64,000 nt of DNA. Source: Sphingobacterium sp. CZ-UAM. GTDB lineage: Bacteria; Bacteroidota; Bacteroidia; Sphingobacteriales; Sphingobacteriaceae. Every line of letters begins with the position of its first letter. Positions within the stretch are counted from its first letter, which is position 1. Made by a program: the position numbers and the translations under genes. The stretch covers positions 62,001 through 126,000 of the forward strand of contig NZ_MTCM01000003.1 in the NCBI RefSeq assembly GCF_002000245.1. Direction: 5' to 3'. The notes under the pieces are model-generated. The model was not told where the DNA came from, did not search any database, and was given only the letters and a program-made list of their open reading frames with translations. Positions 18,908 to 28,632 of this stretch are shown piece by piece.

Positions 18908-20350
18908 TCAGTATTCCACGACTACCTTATCACGCCATTTTTCATTTTTAATCACTTGAAAACCCTGATCGTCACTTACTCCATCGAGCAGTTTACCTTT
19001 AAATAGGAGCTGTACATTATTCCGAATTTCACTGCCCAGTTCAAATGTACGTGCAAGTTCGCCTTTTCTAAAAACGCGCAGCTCGTATCTGACCATCTTA
19101 TTTTCTGGAACATCCCCCATAAACTGATTAAATACAAAGGTTTTTGAATCGGCAGCCCAATTAGGCACGATGCGCAGGATGGTATTGTCCGATTTTTCAT
19201 CCGATACCGTTGCGAAGGGATAATAGTAAAAGGCCTGATGTTTCTGTTTGATCTGTATGCTGTCGACAAGATTCAGTCCGTCGGTATCCGTACATTCGAA
19301 TTTCACTTCGCTATAGATGCGGGACATCGTCAATACCCTTTCAATGGGTTCCCTTACCTCAAACGTATCCCGTACCGCAAATACCACAGCAGCCTGCTCA
19401 TTGAACGCATTGGAAACTGAAAGGCTCCGCACATCGGCCACTGTTGCAGGGATCAATAGTGGTGCCCCCGAATTTTTAGATAGTAAGCTGAGGTAGTAAG
19501 TTCCCATCGGCAAAGCGATATTAAACTTTTCTTTTGCATTAAGCGTACCAGACTTTACCAATAGCTTCGTAATTGCATCGAAGACATGGTAATACAATTT
19601 ATCGGGCAGAACAGATTGGTCCGTCCTTCCACGAATATTAATATTGTCCATTTTAAAAGTTCCGGTACTTTCGTTGTAGTTGCTTCCACCATCCCTGTTT
19701 CCGGCAAATAAAGCGATCTTTAACCAACAGCCTTGGGCAGCCGTCAGATTAATCGAGTTGAGCGGCTGCTCCAATGTCAATTTAGCCGAAGTAGTAAGAT
19801 TGGGCGGGTAATATACGGTATCCGCCAGATTTTTGAATGTTGCCCCTTTATCGGTCGAATAACTCAAGAGCACGGCGCGGGGCCCGGTTCCGGAGCTATT
19901 CGCGTCAAAAGTCAAATTTCCCAAGCTACCGATACCCGAAACAGGAATCTTAATCAGAATCTCTTTAGCTCCTTTAAAACTGATTGCCTTACCAGAACTC
20001 GGCCAACCGGCAACAAAACCATAGTCAGTTTTACCATTGTTGTAATCAATCGCAGCCTCCTCCTCGAGCGCCGTGCTCGGGTCTGCATTACCGTTATCAA
20101 AATTCCAATGGTAGAGGGGTTGACTTTCTGTGCTGCTCCCGCTGGTCGAAGCTCTTTTAAATTGGGACGACTGCGCTTTCAGGGGACTGACAATCGTTTC
20201 AAAATCTTTGATTTTGAAAGTTACTGCATGTGTTGTTTCGTTGCTTTCATCAGGAAGTTTTGCATTTTTCTTACAGGAAGAAACGGCTGTTAAAATCACA
20301 ATGAATAAGCACGAAAAATTTCCCAGCGTAAAATGGGATCTCTTTTTCAT
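18908..20350 (-). CDS. Surface lipoprotein of unknown function, possibly fimbrillin-like C-terminus
   Basis: 480 residues. The signal peptide ends in a lipobox (TAVSSC, lipidated Cys at about 26). Residues about 75-245 look like a jelly-roll or lectin-like beta-sandwich (PLYHWNFDNG, AGWPSSGKAISFKG, TFKMDNINIRGR). Residues about 250-480 have a pattern recalling Mfa2/FimB-type proteins (YYHVFDAITKLLVKSGTLN; MSRIYSEVKFECTD). Both domain calls are inference. It lies 77 bp downstream of the M64 metallopeptidase gene in the same direction, so they may be co-transcribed. No enzyme motif was seen. Confidence 0.7.
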   Translation of the reverse strand: MKKRSHFTLGNFSCLFIVILTAVSSCKKNAKLPDESNETTHAVTFKIKDFETIVSPLKAQSSQFKRASTSGSSTESQPLYHWNFDNGNADPSTALEEEAAIDYNNGKTDYGFVAGWPSSGKAISFKGAKEILIKIPVSGIGSLGNLTFDANSSGTGPRAVLLSYSTDKGATFKNLADTVYYPPNLTTSAKLTLEQPLNSINLTAAQGCWLKIALFAGNRDGGSNYNESTGTFKMDNINIRGRTDQSVLPDKLYYHVFDAITKLLVKSGTLNAKEKFNIALPMGTYYLSLLSKNSGAPLLIPATVADVRSLSVSNAFNEQAAVVFAVRDTFEVREPIERVLTMSRIYSEVKFECTDTDGLNLVDSIQIKQKHQAFYYYPFATVSDEKSDNTILRIVPNWAADSKTFVFNQFMGDVPENKMVRYELRVFRKGELARTFELGSEIRNNVQLLFKGKLLDGVSDDQGFQVIKNEKWRDKVVVEY

Positions 20351-20426
20351 AATTATGAATGATTTATAAGTTAACTAACCGGCAGATTAAAATTAACTTA
20401 TAAATCACTACGCACCAAAGCTGTAA

Positions 20427-22145
20427 CTAAAAAGTTACCTCCTTACGTTCACTCTTACAGGTCGTTTCTTTGTCTACTTTTTGAACATACACCTTTCGGA
20501 CAGTAACAGACTGGTTGAGGACAAGTCTTTTATTGGCGTCCGTCGGACGTACATACTCCCCATTGAATTCGTCCCATTCATAGATCGGTTTACCATCGGC
20601 ATCTGACCAGATATAGTTGTAACGTGCATCTGTTTTATCTTTTATGATCAACTCAAGCCTATTTTTCTTTTTGTCAATCTTGACGTGGATATTCCCTGGT
20701 TTTTCCACCTTTGAAAATGTTTTCAGCAAGATCTCCGATTGCGGGGATTGCTTATTTTTCCAACGTGCAATGACATGATATTTTTTAGTTTTGGAAAGGT
20801 TTCGGATAAAAACGTTCGTTCCGGTACCAATAGCTGTACCAGTTGCCGTCTCATACCATTGGTATTCCAGTCCAGCAATAGGCTTTTTGATGCTCATCAC
20901 CTGATCCCCGCCATAGCAGGTTTCAAGCGTATCACCCCAGGTATTTATTGGCTTGGTCAGTGCGCTGGATGTAAGCTGATTAAATTTCCATATAATGGAA
21001 TCCTTGTGGTTCACATAAGCCGGATTGCGGAGCAGGTCTGTAGTATCCTGAATAAGCACTTTAAGCTCATTTGTTCCTGTCCGCAACATTCCTGGATCCA
21101 GATAAATTGAATCGATATCATGGGCAATAAGCTCATTATTGAGCGACCATATCAACTTGAATGTATTGGGCGATGGTTTCGCTAAACGTAAAGTAAATTT
21201 CTGAACACTGTCCAACTGCAGCACATTGTTAAGTACTGGTTTTACGGCAATAAAGGGGTTAGATTTTTGCTTTATTGCCGCTACGAACTGCTCTTGACAG
21301 ACGGGACAAAAAGGCGCAACAAGGTATTGCATTTTGCAATATTCATGTGGTCGGAACCAAGTCGAAGGGGATCCTTTTCCGCCATAGGAATAGATACCCA
21401 CACCACCTTTTCCGATCCAGTATTTCCAGGGAACAGCATTCACATCAGCTGATTGTGAACGGTTGACCGATTCAATGGCATATTGATTTCCGGCCCAATA
21501 CTCATCGGCCAACTGGGCAAAAGAATGTCCAATCTCGTGCACAGCGATATCGTTGCTTTTAAAGTTGACCGTTGAGGTAGCCCATTTTCCACCTGATCCG
21601 CCATAAAATGGCGAATTGACCAATACAACCACTTGTGTATAATTAGGGATATGCGTTTTTAACACCGCTTCAATACGATCATTCTTTTGGGGTACGACCA
21701 AACGGTGCAGTCCGCCATTGTCAAAGCTACTTCCAAAAATAGTGTTAGGATGGCTTACCGGTACTGGATGGTCTCTGGTGAATTTATTATAACGTCGAGG
21801 ATATTTGCCAAGATCCGTATCGCCATGCACACAATCGCTTGCCTTGCAGTCATGGGTAGCACCGGACTCCTCCGAGATAGTGCGAATAGCAAACACATTG
21901 AAGAAAGCACTATATTGTTTGAAAGGCTCTATCGAGAAGAAATAGTTTGTAAACTGCTTGGAATCTTCCGCATAATCGTCTAGCTGATCCTTTGTATAGC
22001 CATCGCCCAAAATAACCAGGTTCACTATATTGTTAGCTGTTCCCTGATACTGCAAGGTATCAATCTTGAAATTTTGAGATTGGGCTGCTGCCGGCATCAG
22101 ATAGCCAAGTAACGCAAGCAGGACAAAAAATAAATTTTTATTCAT
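20427..22145 (-). CDS. M64-family (IgA peptidase-like) secreted zinc metallopeptidase
   Basis: 572 residues from MNKNLFF; an in-frame start 42 bp upstream would add a non-hydrophobic extension. The signal peptide ends LMPAAAQ. The catalytic motif is HEIGHSFAQLADEY (His203, Glu204, His207), the M64 signature, preceded by VVVLVNSPFYGGSGG. Residues about 300-572 are Ig- or PKD-like beta repeats without a type IX secretion tail. Family precedent is IgA1 cleavage by a Clostridium enzyme; here the target is unknown and an environmental protein substrate is more likely. It lies downstream of the AraC gene. Confidence 0.9.
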   Translation of the reverse strand: MNKNLFFVLLALLGYLMPAAAQSQNFKIDTLQYQGTANNIVNLVILGDGYTKDQLDDYAEDSKQFTNYFFSIEPFKQYSAFFNVFAIRTISEESGATHDCKASDCVHGDTDLGKYPRRYNKFTRDHPVPVSHPNTIFGSSFDNGGLHRLVVPQKNDRIEAVLKTHIPNYTQVVVLVNSPFYGGSGGKWATSTVNFKSNDIAVHEIGHSFAQLADEYWAGNQYAIESVNRSQSADVNAVPWKYWIGKGGVGIYSYGGKGSPSTWFRPHEYCKMQYLVAPFCPVCQEQFVAAIKQKSNPFIAVKPVLNNVLQLDSVQKFTLRLAKPSPNTFKLIWSLNNELIAHDIDSIYLDPGMLRTGTNELKVLIQDTTDLLRNPAYVNHKDSIIWKFNQLTSSALTKPINTWGDTLETCYGGDQVMSIKKPIAGLEYQWYETATGTAIGTGTNVFIRNLSKTKKYHVIARWKNKQSPQSEILLKTFSKVEKPGNIHVKIDKKKNRLELIIKDKTDARYNYIWSDADGKPIYEWDEFNGEYVRPTDANKRLVLNQSVTVRKVYVQKVDKETTCKSERKEVTF

Positions 22146-22307
22146 CGGAGTAACAATCGTTAGATTCCAAAAATAAGGTTTTCGCAATCCTAATCGTTAC
22201 ATTTTATTGCCGGGTGCTTCTCCGATATTGTCCACTGTTCGGGGATCAGTAACAACGTCCCCGGATCTTACCCTCCTGAATAACCTCCGATATATTAGTT
22301 ACTGGGC

Positions 22308-23168
22308 TTAATCACGCATACGATGCTCCTGCACGTATTCACTTGGGGAAAGCTTTGTGATCTTCTTAAATACCCGATTGAAATTGACCACATTATTAAA
22401 TCCGGTTTTAAACGCGATATTGGATACGCTTTCGGAGGATTCATCAATCAGCATTTTGCAGGCACGCTCGATTCTGATTTCATTCAGGAAGGTGACATAG
22501 GTCTTGCGGGTGTGTTTTTTAAAATACTTACAAAATGCATGGGGAGTCATATGAGCCACCGCAGCGATATCCTCAAGTGATATTTTATCGCCAAAATGCT
22601 GAAAGGTATATTGAAATATTTCGTTGATACGCAATCCTTCAGCATCCGAAAATTTCTTTTGGGGAATACCAGTATATAGCGAGGTCCATTGATCGACCTT
22701 TTTACTCAAAAAATTAATCAGTTTTACAAAGGACAAGAGCCGATCTATTCCTGCACTTGTGTTGATCTGTACAAATTTATCCTTGAGCGCAACAGCATGT
22801 TCAGCATCCAGCTTTTTACTGACATTGATATGTTCCAAAAAGTATTTGACATCGTCAAATTCGGGAAAGTCGAGAAAAGATTTAAAATGTGCGTAGTCAA
22901 AGAAAATATGAATGGCATGAATGCCGTCCTTAATATCTTCGGCAGTTTTAAACATATGCGGCTCATCCGCATCGACAATATAGATTTCATCTTCCTCAAA
23001 ACTGTGGGTAAAGTTGCCGATCATAAAGGTCCCCCTACCTTTTAAAATATAGGTTAACTGGATCTCTTTATGCCGATGGTAATTGCTATAGAAGGACGGC
23101 AAGACATCCTCTTGCACACAAATAGATCCCTGATATACTACCGGAACTGTAAATTGAACAACTTTCAT
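22308..23168 (-). CDS. AraC-family transcriptional regulator
   Basis: 286 residues from MKVVQFTVP (a start 18 bp upstream is possible). The N-terminal cupin domain contains YHRHKEIQLTYILKGRGTFM and VDADEPHMFK, a sugar-sensing type of fold. The C-terminal pair of helix-turn-helix motifs is clear (LEDIAAVAHMTPHAFCKYFK; VSNIAFKTGFNNVVNFNRVF, then LSPSEYV). It lies 65 bp downstream of the fucosidase cluster on the same strand, which makes it the best local candidate regulator. That link is inference. Confidence 0.93.
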   Translation of the reverse strand: MKVVQFTVPVVYQGSICVQEDVLPSFYSNYHRHKEIQLTYILKGRGTFMIGNFTHSFEEDEIYIVDADEPHMFKTAEDIKDGIHAIHIFFDYAHFKSFLDFPEFDDVKYFLEHINVSKKLDAEHAVALKDKFVQINTSAGIDRLLSFVKLINFLSKKVDQWTSLYTGIPQKKFSDAEGLRINEIFQYTFQHFGDKISLEDIAAVAHMTPHAFCKYFKKHTRKTYVTFLNEIRIERACKMLIDESSESVSNIAFKTGFNNVVNFNRVFKKITKLSPSEYVQEHRMRD

Positions 23169-23233
23169 CGTTTTTTGAAATAACAAATATTAAACCGTTA
23201 ATTCAAATATACTATTTTTTAAGACAATAATCG

Positions 23234-24451
23234 TTAATTTTTCACCAAAAACGCCTTGACTTTGCCAATAAACTGGGGTAAAGTAGGATCCTCACCTGTG
23301 AGCGACAAGATTTTGAAGTTCTTCGGATTGACCCATAAATAACTCGGCGAACGGTCTATACCAAAGTCATTTTCCAATGTCGCCCGATCGTTTGTATTCA
23401 AATAATAGTTATACGGTCCAAGGCTCAGCGCCTTACTGGTTTTGATCCAGGAATCCTGATCACTGTCCAGAGAAAAGTAAATCACGCGAATTCCCATTGC
23501 TTTTAACTGTGCCTCTTTTTTGTGCAATTCAGTCACATCAGATACACTGTAGGCACTTGTTGATTTCCAAAATGCAAGGATCAACATCTTAGCATCTGAA
23601 AATTCACTGAGTTTTAGGGAATCCCGCTGGACATTCATTGGTGTAATGGCAGGAAACACCGGCATGTTTTCATAAAAATCTTTCACCCGGTCTACTTTAT
23701 CACGCGCAAATTTATAATAGGGATGTTTTTGCAGGGTCGCATCGAAACGTTGCAGGGCTATGTCAAATTTTTTAAAATTGTCCTGATCAACGGTAACATA
23801 CTTAAAAAGATAAGGAAGCACCAAAGAGGACTGATGCCTACTATCCAGAATAAAATCAGTATATAAATTTCGGAGGTTATACGGTTTAATGGCCGACAAA
23901 CGCTGTAGCTCGTCAACAGATTTCTCATAAGACCCATCGTTACGTAAAGCCATCGCTGAGAGCTGACCGTTTAATGCCGCAATTCTTCCCAATCTCTTTT
24001 CCGCCTTCGATTTTTCTTCTTTTTCGCGCTGATGATACCGTTCCGTAAACTGGACAAAATCCCTTGCATTTGCGGAACTTGTTGTCAACGTAAAAAGTCC
24101 TTTATTTTCTTTTAGTGCATAGTCACTTCCGCCTTCCAAAAACAAGTTATAAGGTTCTCCGTCGTTGATCTGAACCCCATAAAAGCCGGTCATTGCCAAC
24201 TCACCTTCCAGGGTAAACTGACCATTGGTGACGCTTGCTTTCGTAAACTGCTGCATTTTGTTCTCTGGATCGAGCAGTGTCACCACACTTCCGTCAGCGG
24301 CACTTGTCTGTCCGGTTATTTTATAAGCGAAGGTTTTCAACAGCGCCTCTTTTTTCGCTTTGTCTGTCTTCTGGGAGCAAGCAGTTGCTCCCAAAAGAAT
24401 AAACAACAAACAAAAATAACTAACGGACCTGATAGTCCTTATAAGCTCCAT
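23234..24451 (-). CDS. Thioredoxin-like lipoprotein with DUF4369-type N-terminus, lacking CxxC
   Basis: 405 residues from MELIRTIR (a start at 24469 is possible). Lipobox GATAC gives lipidated Cys25. Residues about 40-130 resemble DUF4369 (VTNGQFTLEGEL, GFYGVQINDGEPYNLFLEGG). Residues about 270-405 form a TlpA/AhpC-like thioredoxin domain. Where redox members read FWxxWCxxC this one reads FWKSTSAYS, so both catalytic cysteines are serines (Ser299, Ser302). The mature chain has no Cys other than the lipidated one, so disulfide chemistry is excluded. The gene overlaps the GH95 gene by 32 nt, indicating an operon. Role unknown; binding or folding assistance is possible. Confidence 0.85.
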   Translation of the reverse strand: MELIRTIRSVSYFCLLFILLGATACSQKTDKAKKEALLKTFAYKITGQTSAADGSVVTLLDPENKMQQFTKASVTNGQFTLEGELAMTGFYGVQINDGEPYNLFLEGGSDYALKENKGLFTLTTSSANARDFVQFTERYHQREKEEKSKAEKRLGRIAALNGQLSAMALRNDGSYEKSVDELQRLSAIKPYNLRNLYTDFILDSRHQSSLVLPYLFKYVTVDQDNFKKFDIALQRFDATLQKHPYYKFARDKVDRVKDFYENMPVFPAITPMNVQRDSLKLSEFSDAKMLILAFWKSTSAYSVSDVTELHKKEAQLKAMGIRVIYFSLDSDQDSWIKTSKALSLGPYNYYLNTNDRATLENDFGIDRSPSYLWVNPKNFKILSLTGEDPTLPQFIGKVKAFLVKN

Positions 24452-26759
24452 TTTCAAATATGCGAACATTCCCTTTTTCTCCTTTTATTTTAAGTCTGAC
24501 AATTTTCCCATTCTCCCAGCTCATATCAACCGTATAATTTCCTCTGGCCTTCAAGCCTTTGACCTGCCCTTTAGACCAAGCTTTGGGCAAAGCTGGCAGT
24601 AGGTGAATATAGCCATTGTGACTTTGGATCAACATCTCCGCAATGCCAGCAGCACCTCCAAAGTTGCCATCGATCTGAAATGGTGGATGTGCACAGAATA
24701 AGTTGGGATAGGTACCAGCGCCTACGCCCTGATAGGTTGTTTCACTGGTAAAGGCTGGTTTGAGCAATTGACGAAGGATTTCCAGCGCATGATCACCATC
24801 CTGTAACCTTGCCCAGAACAATATTTTCCAGCCTCTCGACCATCCTGTCCCTTCATCTCCTCTTACAGCCAATGTCTTTCGGGCAGCGTCGGCCCAGTCC
24901 GGCGTAGTCTGTGGAGAGATAAATGCCGCAGGATATAGACCATATAAATGGGATACATGACGATGTTTAGGATCAGTCTCTTGATAATCTTCAAGCCATT
25001 CCATTACACGTCCGGATTTACTGATCACCACCGCTGGTGGAATCTCCTTTAATTTTTCTTTCAAGCTAGCCACAAAACTATCTTTGATAGCCAAAATAGA
25101 ATCTGCCTGAATCAGGGCCTGATATAATTCACGTACAATCTGATTGTCAATCGTGGGGCCCATTACCACCGATGCTACCTTTCCATTGGACATCCGAAAC
25201 GAATTTTCCGGTGAAACAGAGGGGGAAGTTACCCACCAGCCCGTTTTTGGATCTTGCACCAAGGTATGGTCATAAAATTCTGCAGCACCTTTAAGTATCG
25301 GGTAGATTTCTTTCAGATATCCCCGGTCAGCAGTAAAAAGATAATGCTCCCAAAGATGGTTGCATAACCAACCCGAGGCGGTACTGGATCCCCAGGAAGC
25401 CTGTTCACCCGGTGCTGAATAGCCCCAGATATTAGTCATCATATAAACAACCCATCCCGGCGCGTTGTAATACGCTTTTGCGGTTTGCTCTCCTGTTTTT
25501 GCGACCCGCTTTATCAGCTCAATAAAAGGTCGATGATACTCACTTAGGTTGTTTACCTCAACCCCCCAGTGATTCATCTGCGCATTGATATTTAGATGAT
25601 AGTCCCCATTCCAAGGAGTCTGGATCTGATTGGCCCATAATCCCTGTAAGTTTGGCGGAAGCGCATTTGCATTTTTCGGCGCCGAACTTGAAATATTCAA
25701 ATAACGGCCGTACTGATAATAGAGAGTTGCTAAATCTGGATCCTGTGTTGGGTTTTTATAAAAATTAGCTATCCTTTCGTTTGTCGGAATATCAGTATTT
25801 GCAGGGTTGCCGAAAAGATTAAGCTCAACCCGATTAAAAATATTTTGATAAGCTCTCACATGGTTACGGAACATTTGGGCCAAACTGGAGCCTTGTATGC
25901 CAGCAATAGCCGCTTTGGCCGTTGTCAGCGGATCGGGGCCATAATAGGATGTAGTGGCTGTCAGATAAATCGACAGATTTCCTGTGGCCGAAACTTCCAG
26001 CACCTGATCTTTGTTGTCCACGCGGAGATTTTTGCCCTGTACTTTTAACAAGGCGACAAATCTTAGATTCTTGCCTCCTTTTCCGTCCGGTAAAGACCCC
26101 TCAACCGAAATACCATCATCCAGCAGGGTGTAACGGTCTATATTTTCCTTCCGTTCGAAAGAAATACCGACCGTCTGCCTGGCATTTCCGTTTTGATTTA
26201 ATTGAATAACCCCGACATTTTTGTCAAAGGAGGTATAGTAGTTACGCTGAATTTTTGTGGTTCCGGCACGAAAAGAAGTCTGAGCAGTCGCCGTAGTCAA
26301 ATCCAATGACCTGGTATAGTCCTTAATGGAAGAAGACGGTAATTGATATTGCAAGAGCAGATCTCCCAGTACCTGATAACAGCCAAAAGGAACATTTGCG
26401 CCATTTCCAAAGCCAGAACCTTTGCCTTTGGTAACAAATGTTTCATTGACCAATTTTTCGGCTTCGTCATTTTTCCCTGCCTTCAATAAAGCCTGTATGG
26501 CATCAACATTTTTATGCGCCTCATAATTATTGGGATCTTCCGGACTTCCAGACCACATACTGATCTCATTCAGTACAATTTTTTCCCGTGTTGGATTGCC
26601 ATCAGGCATCATACCAATTAGTCCATTGCCTAGCGGCAGGGTTTCTTCCCAGATTTGGGCAGGTTTATTATACCAAAGACTGAGCGGTTTTTGTTGTGCA
26701 CACAAAAGCGTGGTCTGACAGATGCAGACCACGAAAAGGATTAAAATTTTATTTCTCAT
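24420..26759 (-). CDS. Glycoside hydrolase family 95 (alpha-1,2-L-fucosidase-like), exported
   Basis: 779 residues from MRNKILILF; a start 18 bp upstream is less likely. The signal peptide ends LLCAQ. GH95 landmarks: PAQIWEETLPLGNGLIGMM, NEISMWSGSP, NLQGLWANQIQTPWNGDYH followed by LNINAQMN (catalytic Asn pair), SPSVSPENSF (Glu region) and FQIDGNFGGAAGIAEML (Asp region). Family activity is removal of terminal alpha-1,2-linked fucose, although some GH95 members act on L-galactose. It overlaps the upstream GH29 gene by 11 nt and the downstream lipoprotein gene. Probably periplasmic. Confidence 0.95.
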   Translation of the reverse strand: MRNKILILFVVCICQTTLLCAQQKPLSLWYNKPAQIWEETLPLGNGLIGMMPDGNPTREKIVLNEISMWSGSPEDPNNYEAHKNVDAIQALLKAGKNDEAEKLVNETFVTKGKGSGFGNGANVPFGCYQVLGDLLLQYQLPSSSIKDYTRSLDLTTATAQTSFRAGTTKIQRNYYTSFDKNVGVIQLNQNGNARQTVGISFERKENIDRYTLLDDGISVEGSLPDGKGGKNLRFVALLKVQGKNLRVDNKDQVLEVSATGNLSIYLTATTSYYGPDPLTTAKAAIAGIQGSSLAQMFRNHVRAYQNIFNRVELNLFGNPANTDIPTNERIANFYKNPTQDPDLATLYYQYGRYLNISSSAPKNANALPPNLQGLWANQIQTPWNGDYHLNINAQMNHWGVEVNNLSEYHRPFIELIKRVAKTGEQTAKAYYNAPGWVVYMMTNIWGYSAPGEQASWGSSTASGWLCNHLWEHYLFTADRGYLKEIYPILKGAAEFYDHTLVQDPKTGWWVTSPSVSPENSFRMSNGKVASVVMGPTIDNQIVRELYQALIQADSILAIKDSFVASLKEKLKEIPPAVVISKSGRVMEWLEDYQETDPKHRHVSHLYGLYPAAFISPQTTPDWADAARKTLAVRGDEGTGWSRGWKILFWARLQDGDHALEILRQLLKPAFTSETTYQGVGAGTYPNLFCAHPPFQIDGNFGGAAGIAEMLIQSHNGYIHLLPALPKAWSKGQVKGLKARGNYTVDMSWENGKIVRLKIKGEKGNVRIFENGAYKDYQVR

Positions 26760-28632
26760 AAAGTTCAAGCTCGGCAATTGTCAGCTCATTCCCTTCAATA
26801 AATTGCTTTGGTTCAAATTTGATAAACTTGGCATTCTTATTCGTTTCAAAAAATACCTGTTGTAAAATTGGGTTTGCTTTGATATTGGAGAACTCGCCTT
26901 CTTTTGCGCTTGTCCATTTTTTACCATCTACACTGGTAGAGATCTTGTATTTCGTCGGAATACCGTCTGTCTTTTTATCTTGGCGCGGAAGAAAACCAAT
27001 ACCGGAGACTGTCCCATTTGTTTCAATGACCAAAACGCCTTGATCACCTACCGTTGCAAAGGTATTTGGGTTGCCATCAGTCATATGTGCTGTATTATTT
27101 GATGCTCCCGTTTTTAATTTAAAGCCAGTTTGCTTTTTAAGTTCTTTTGTATCGAAGGCAAAGGATTCATCAAATTCTTTGAATAACCCAAAGTCACTCA
27201 ACGTAATTGCTACAGGAGCATAAATATGTAGGCGTAAGCCCGACGTTGTCACTGGCTGTTCTAGCTTGATCAAGCGATTGGCGCCGATACTGGTCGCTTT
27301 GGCCAATGGTTTCCAGGTATTGTCGCTCCATTGTTCCACGACAACGCTGTCAATTCGTTGTCCAAGTTTGATATTTTCACGCAATTGGATAAGGTCGAAT
27401 GTTGCTGTCGACTTGAGTTTAATTTCGAGTGTAGCCGAAGTTTTTGTATCATCGGTAGCCCAGTAACTGTAGCGGTCGTTATCGGTAATCAGTGCGGTTG
27501 CATATGTTTTCGAATCATTGTTACGCGTATTTGAAGCAGTAATGCGTGCACCTTTTGCCAGATTGGTACGGAAAGTTTCCTTGACCTTTTTACCAAAAGC
27601 TTGTAAAGATTTCACATCATTATCATGTAGCGTACCGGAAGGCATCGGTGCTAGACCAAGATTCATACAGGCCCCACGTCCCACAGACTTAAGATAAATT
27701 TCGAATAATTGGTTGGGTGTTTTTACACGGCTATTCTGCTCCTCGTGATAGAACCATCCCGGACGTTGAGGCACATCACATTCTGCGGGAATCCAATATT
27801 TCCCATTCCGGTCACCCGATTCGGCATTATGCGATTCGGTCGCTCCGGGGACCGCTACTTTACCATTGAGTCCTATGGGTGTAAATGTCGCCCATGAGGT
27901 TTCAGCAGCAAAACCATGTTCATTACCTACCCAGCGCATATCAGGACCAATATCGGAGAATATTACCGCGTTAGGTTGAAGCTTACGCACGATTGGCCAA
28001 GTTTTCTCATGCCACTCATAATAGGTGGTCCGGTCAATGATCCGTTTCCCTTCATGCCCGCCGTAGTAGCCATCGCCGCCATTGGCGCCATCATGCCAGG
28101 AAGTGAACAAAGGACCATAATTGCTCATCAATTCGGTCAACTGTTCTCTATAAGCATTGGCATAAGCAGGTGTACCATAATGTTCATCATGACGGTCCCA
28201 AGCGGACAGGTATACTCCAAACTTCATTCCATTGCGATGTGTCGCTTCCATAAATTCCTTCACCATATCCCCTTTGCCATTCTTCCAGGGAGAGGAAGCA
28301 ATGCTATAGGAGGTTGTTTTGGTTGGCCATAAACAAAATCCATCATGATGTTTGGCGACACTGATCAGACCTCTGAAACCTCCATCCGCCGCTGCTTTGG
28401 CAATCTGATTTGCATTAAATGCCGAGGGATTAAACAAAGCAGGCTGCGCATCACCATAACCCCATTCTTTATTTTGAAAAGTCGTTGGTGTATAATGGAT
28501 CAAGCAGTAGGTTTCCATCTCCTGCCATTTTAATTGGCGTTCGGTAGGCAAAGCTCCATAGGGTTTTAACGTATCCGGTTTGGCTACCGTACCGCTGGAA
28601 AGTAAGATGGAAGATAACAAGATTGTGAACAT
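26749..28632 (-). CDS. Glycoside hydrolase family 29 alpha-L-fucosidase with F5/8 C-type domains
   Basis: 627 residues with an N-terminal signal peptide. GH29 motifs are ISVAKHHDGFCLWPTK, the nucleophile motif SWHDGAN (Asp181) and the acid/base region WIPAECDVPQRPGWFYH (Glu284), which suit the alpha-1,3/4-specific GH29-B branch. Two discoidin/CBM32-like domains follow (about 360-480 and 500-627), consistent with glycan binding. As first gene of the GH29-GH95-lipoprotein cluster it likely acts with GH95 on fucosylated host or plant glycans. Branch specificity is inferred from motifs. Confidence 0.95.
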   Translation of the reverse strand: MFTILLSSILLSSGTVAKPDTLKPYGALPTERQLKWQEMETYCLIHYTPTTFQNKEWGYGDAQPALFNPSAFNANQIAKAAADGGFRGLISVAKHHDGFCLWPTKTTSYSIASSPWKNGKGDMVKEFMEATHRNGMKFGVYLSAWDRHDEHYGTPAYANAYREQLTELMSNYGPLFTSWHDGANGGDGYYGGHEGKRIIDRTTYYEWHEKTWPIVRKLQPNAVIFSDIGPDMRWVGNEHGFAAETSWATFTPIGLNGKVAVPGATESHNAESGDRNGKYWIPAECDVPQRPGWFYHEEQNSRVKTPNQLFEIYLKSVGRGACMNLGLAPMPSGTLHDNDVKSLQAFGKKVKETFRTNLAKGARITASNTRNNDSKTYATALITDNDRYSYWATDDTKTSATLEIKLKSTATFDLIQLRENIKLGQRIDSVVVEQWSDNTWKPLAKATSIGANRLIKLEQPVTTSGLRLHIYAPVAITLSDFGLFKEFDESFAFDTKELKKQTGFKLKTGASNNTAHMTDGNPNTFATVGDQGVLVIETNGTVSGIGFLPRQDKKTDGIPTKYKISTSVDGKKWTSAKEGEFSNIKANPILQQVFFETNKNAKFIKFEPKQFIEGNELTIAELELYEK

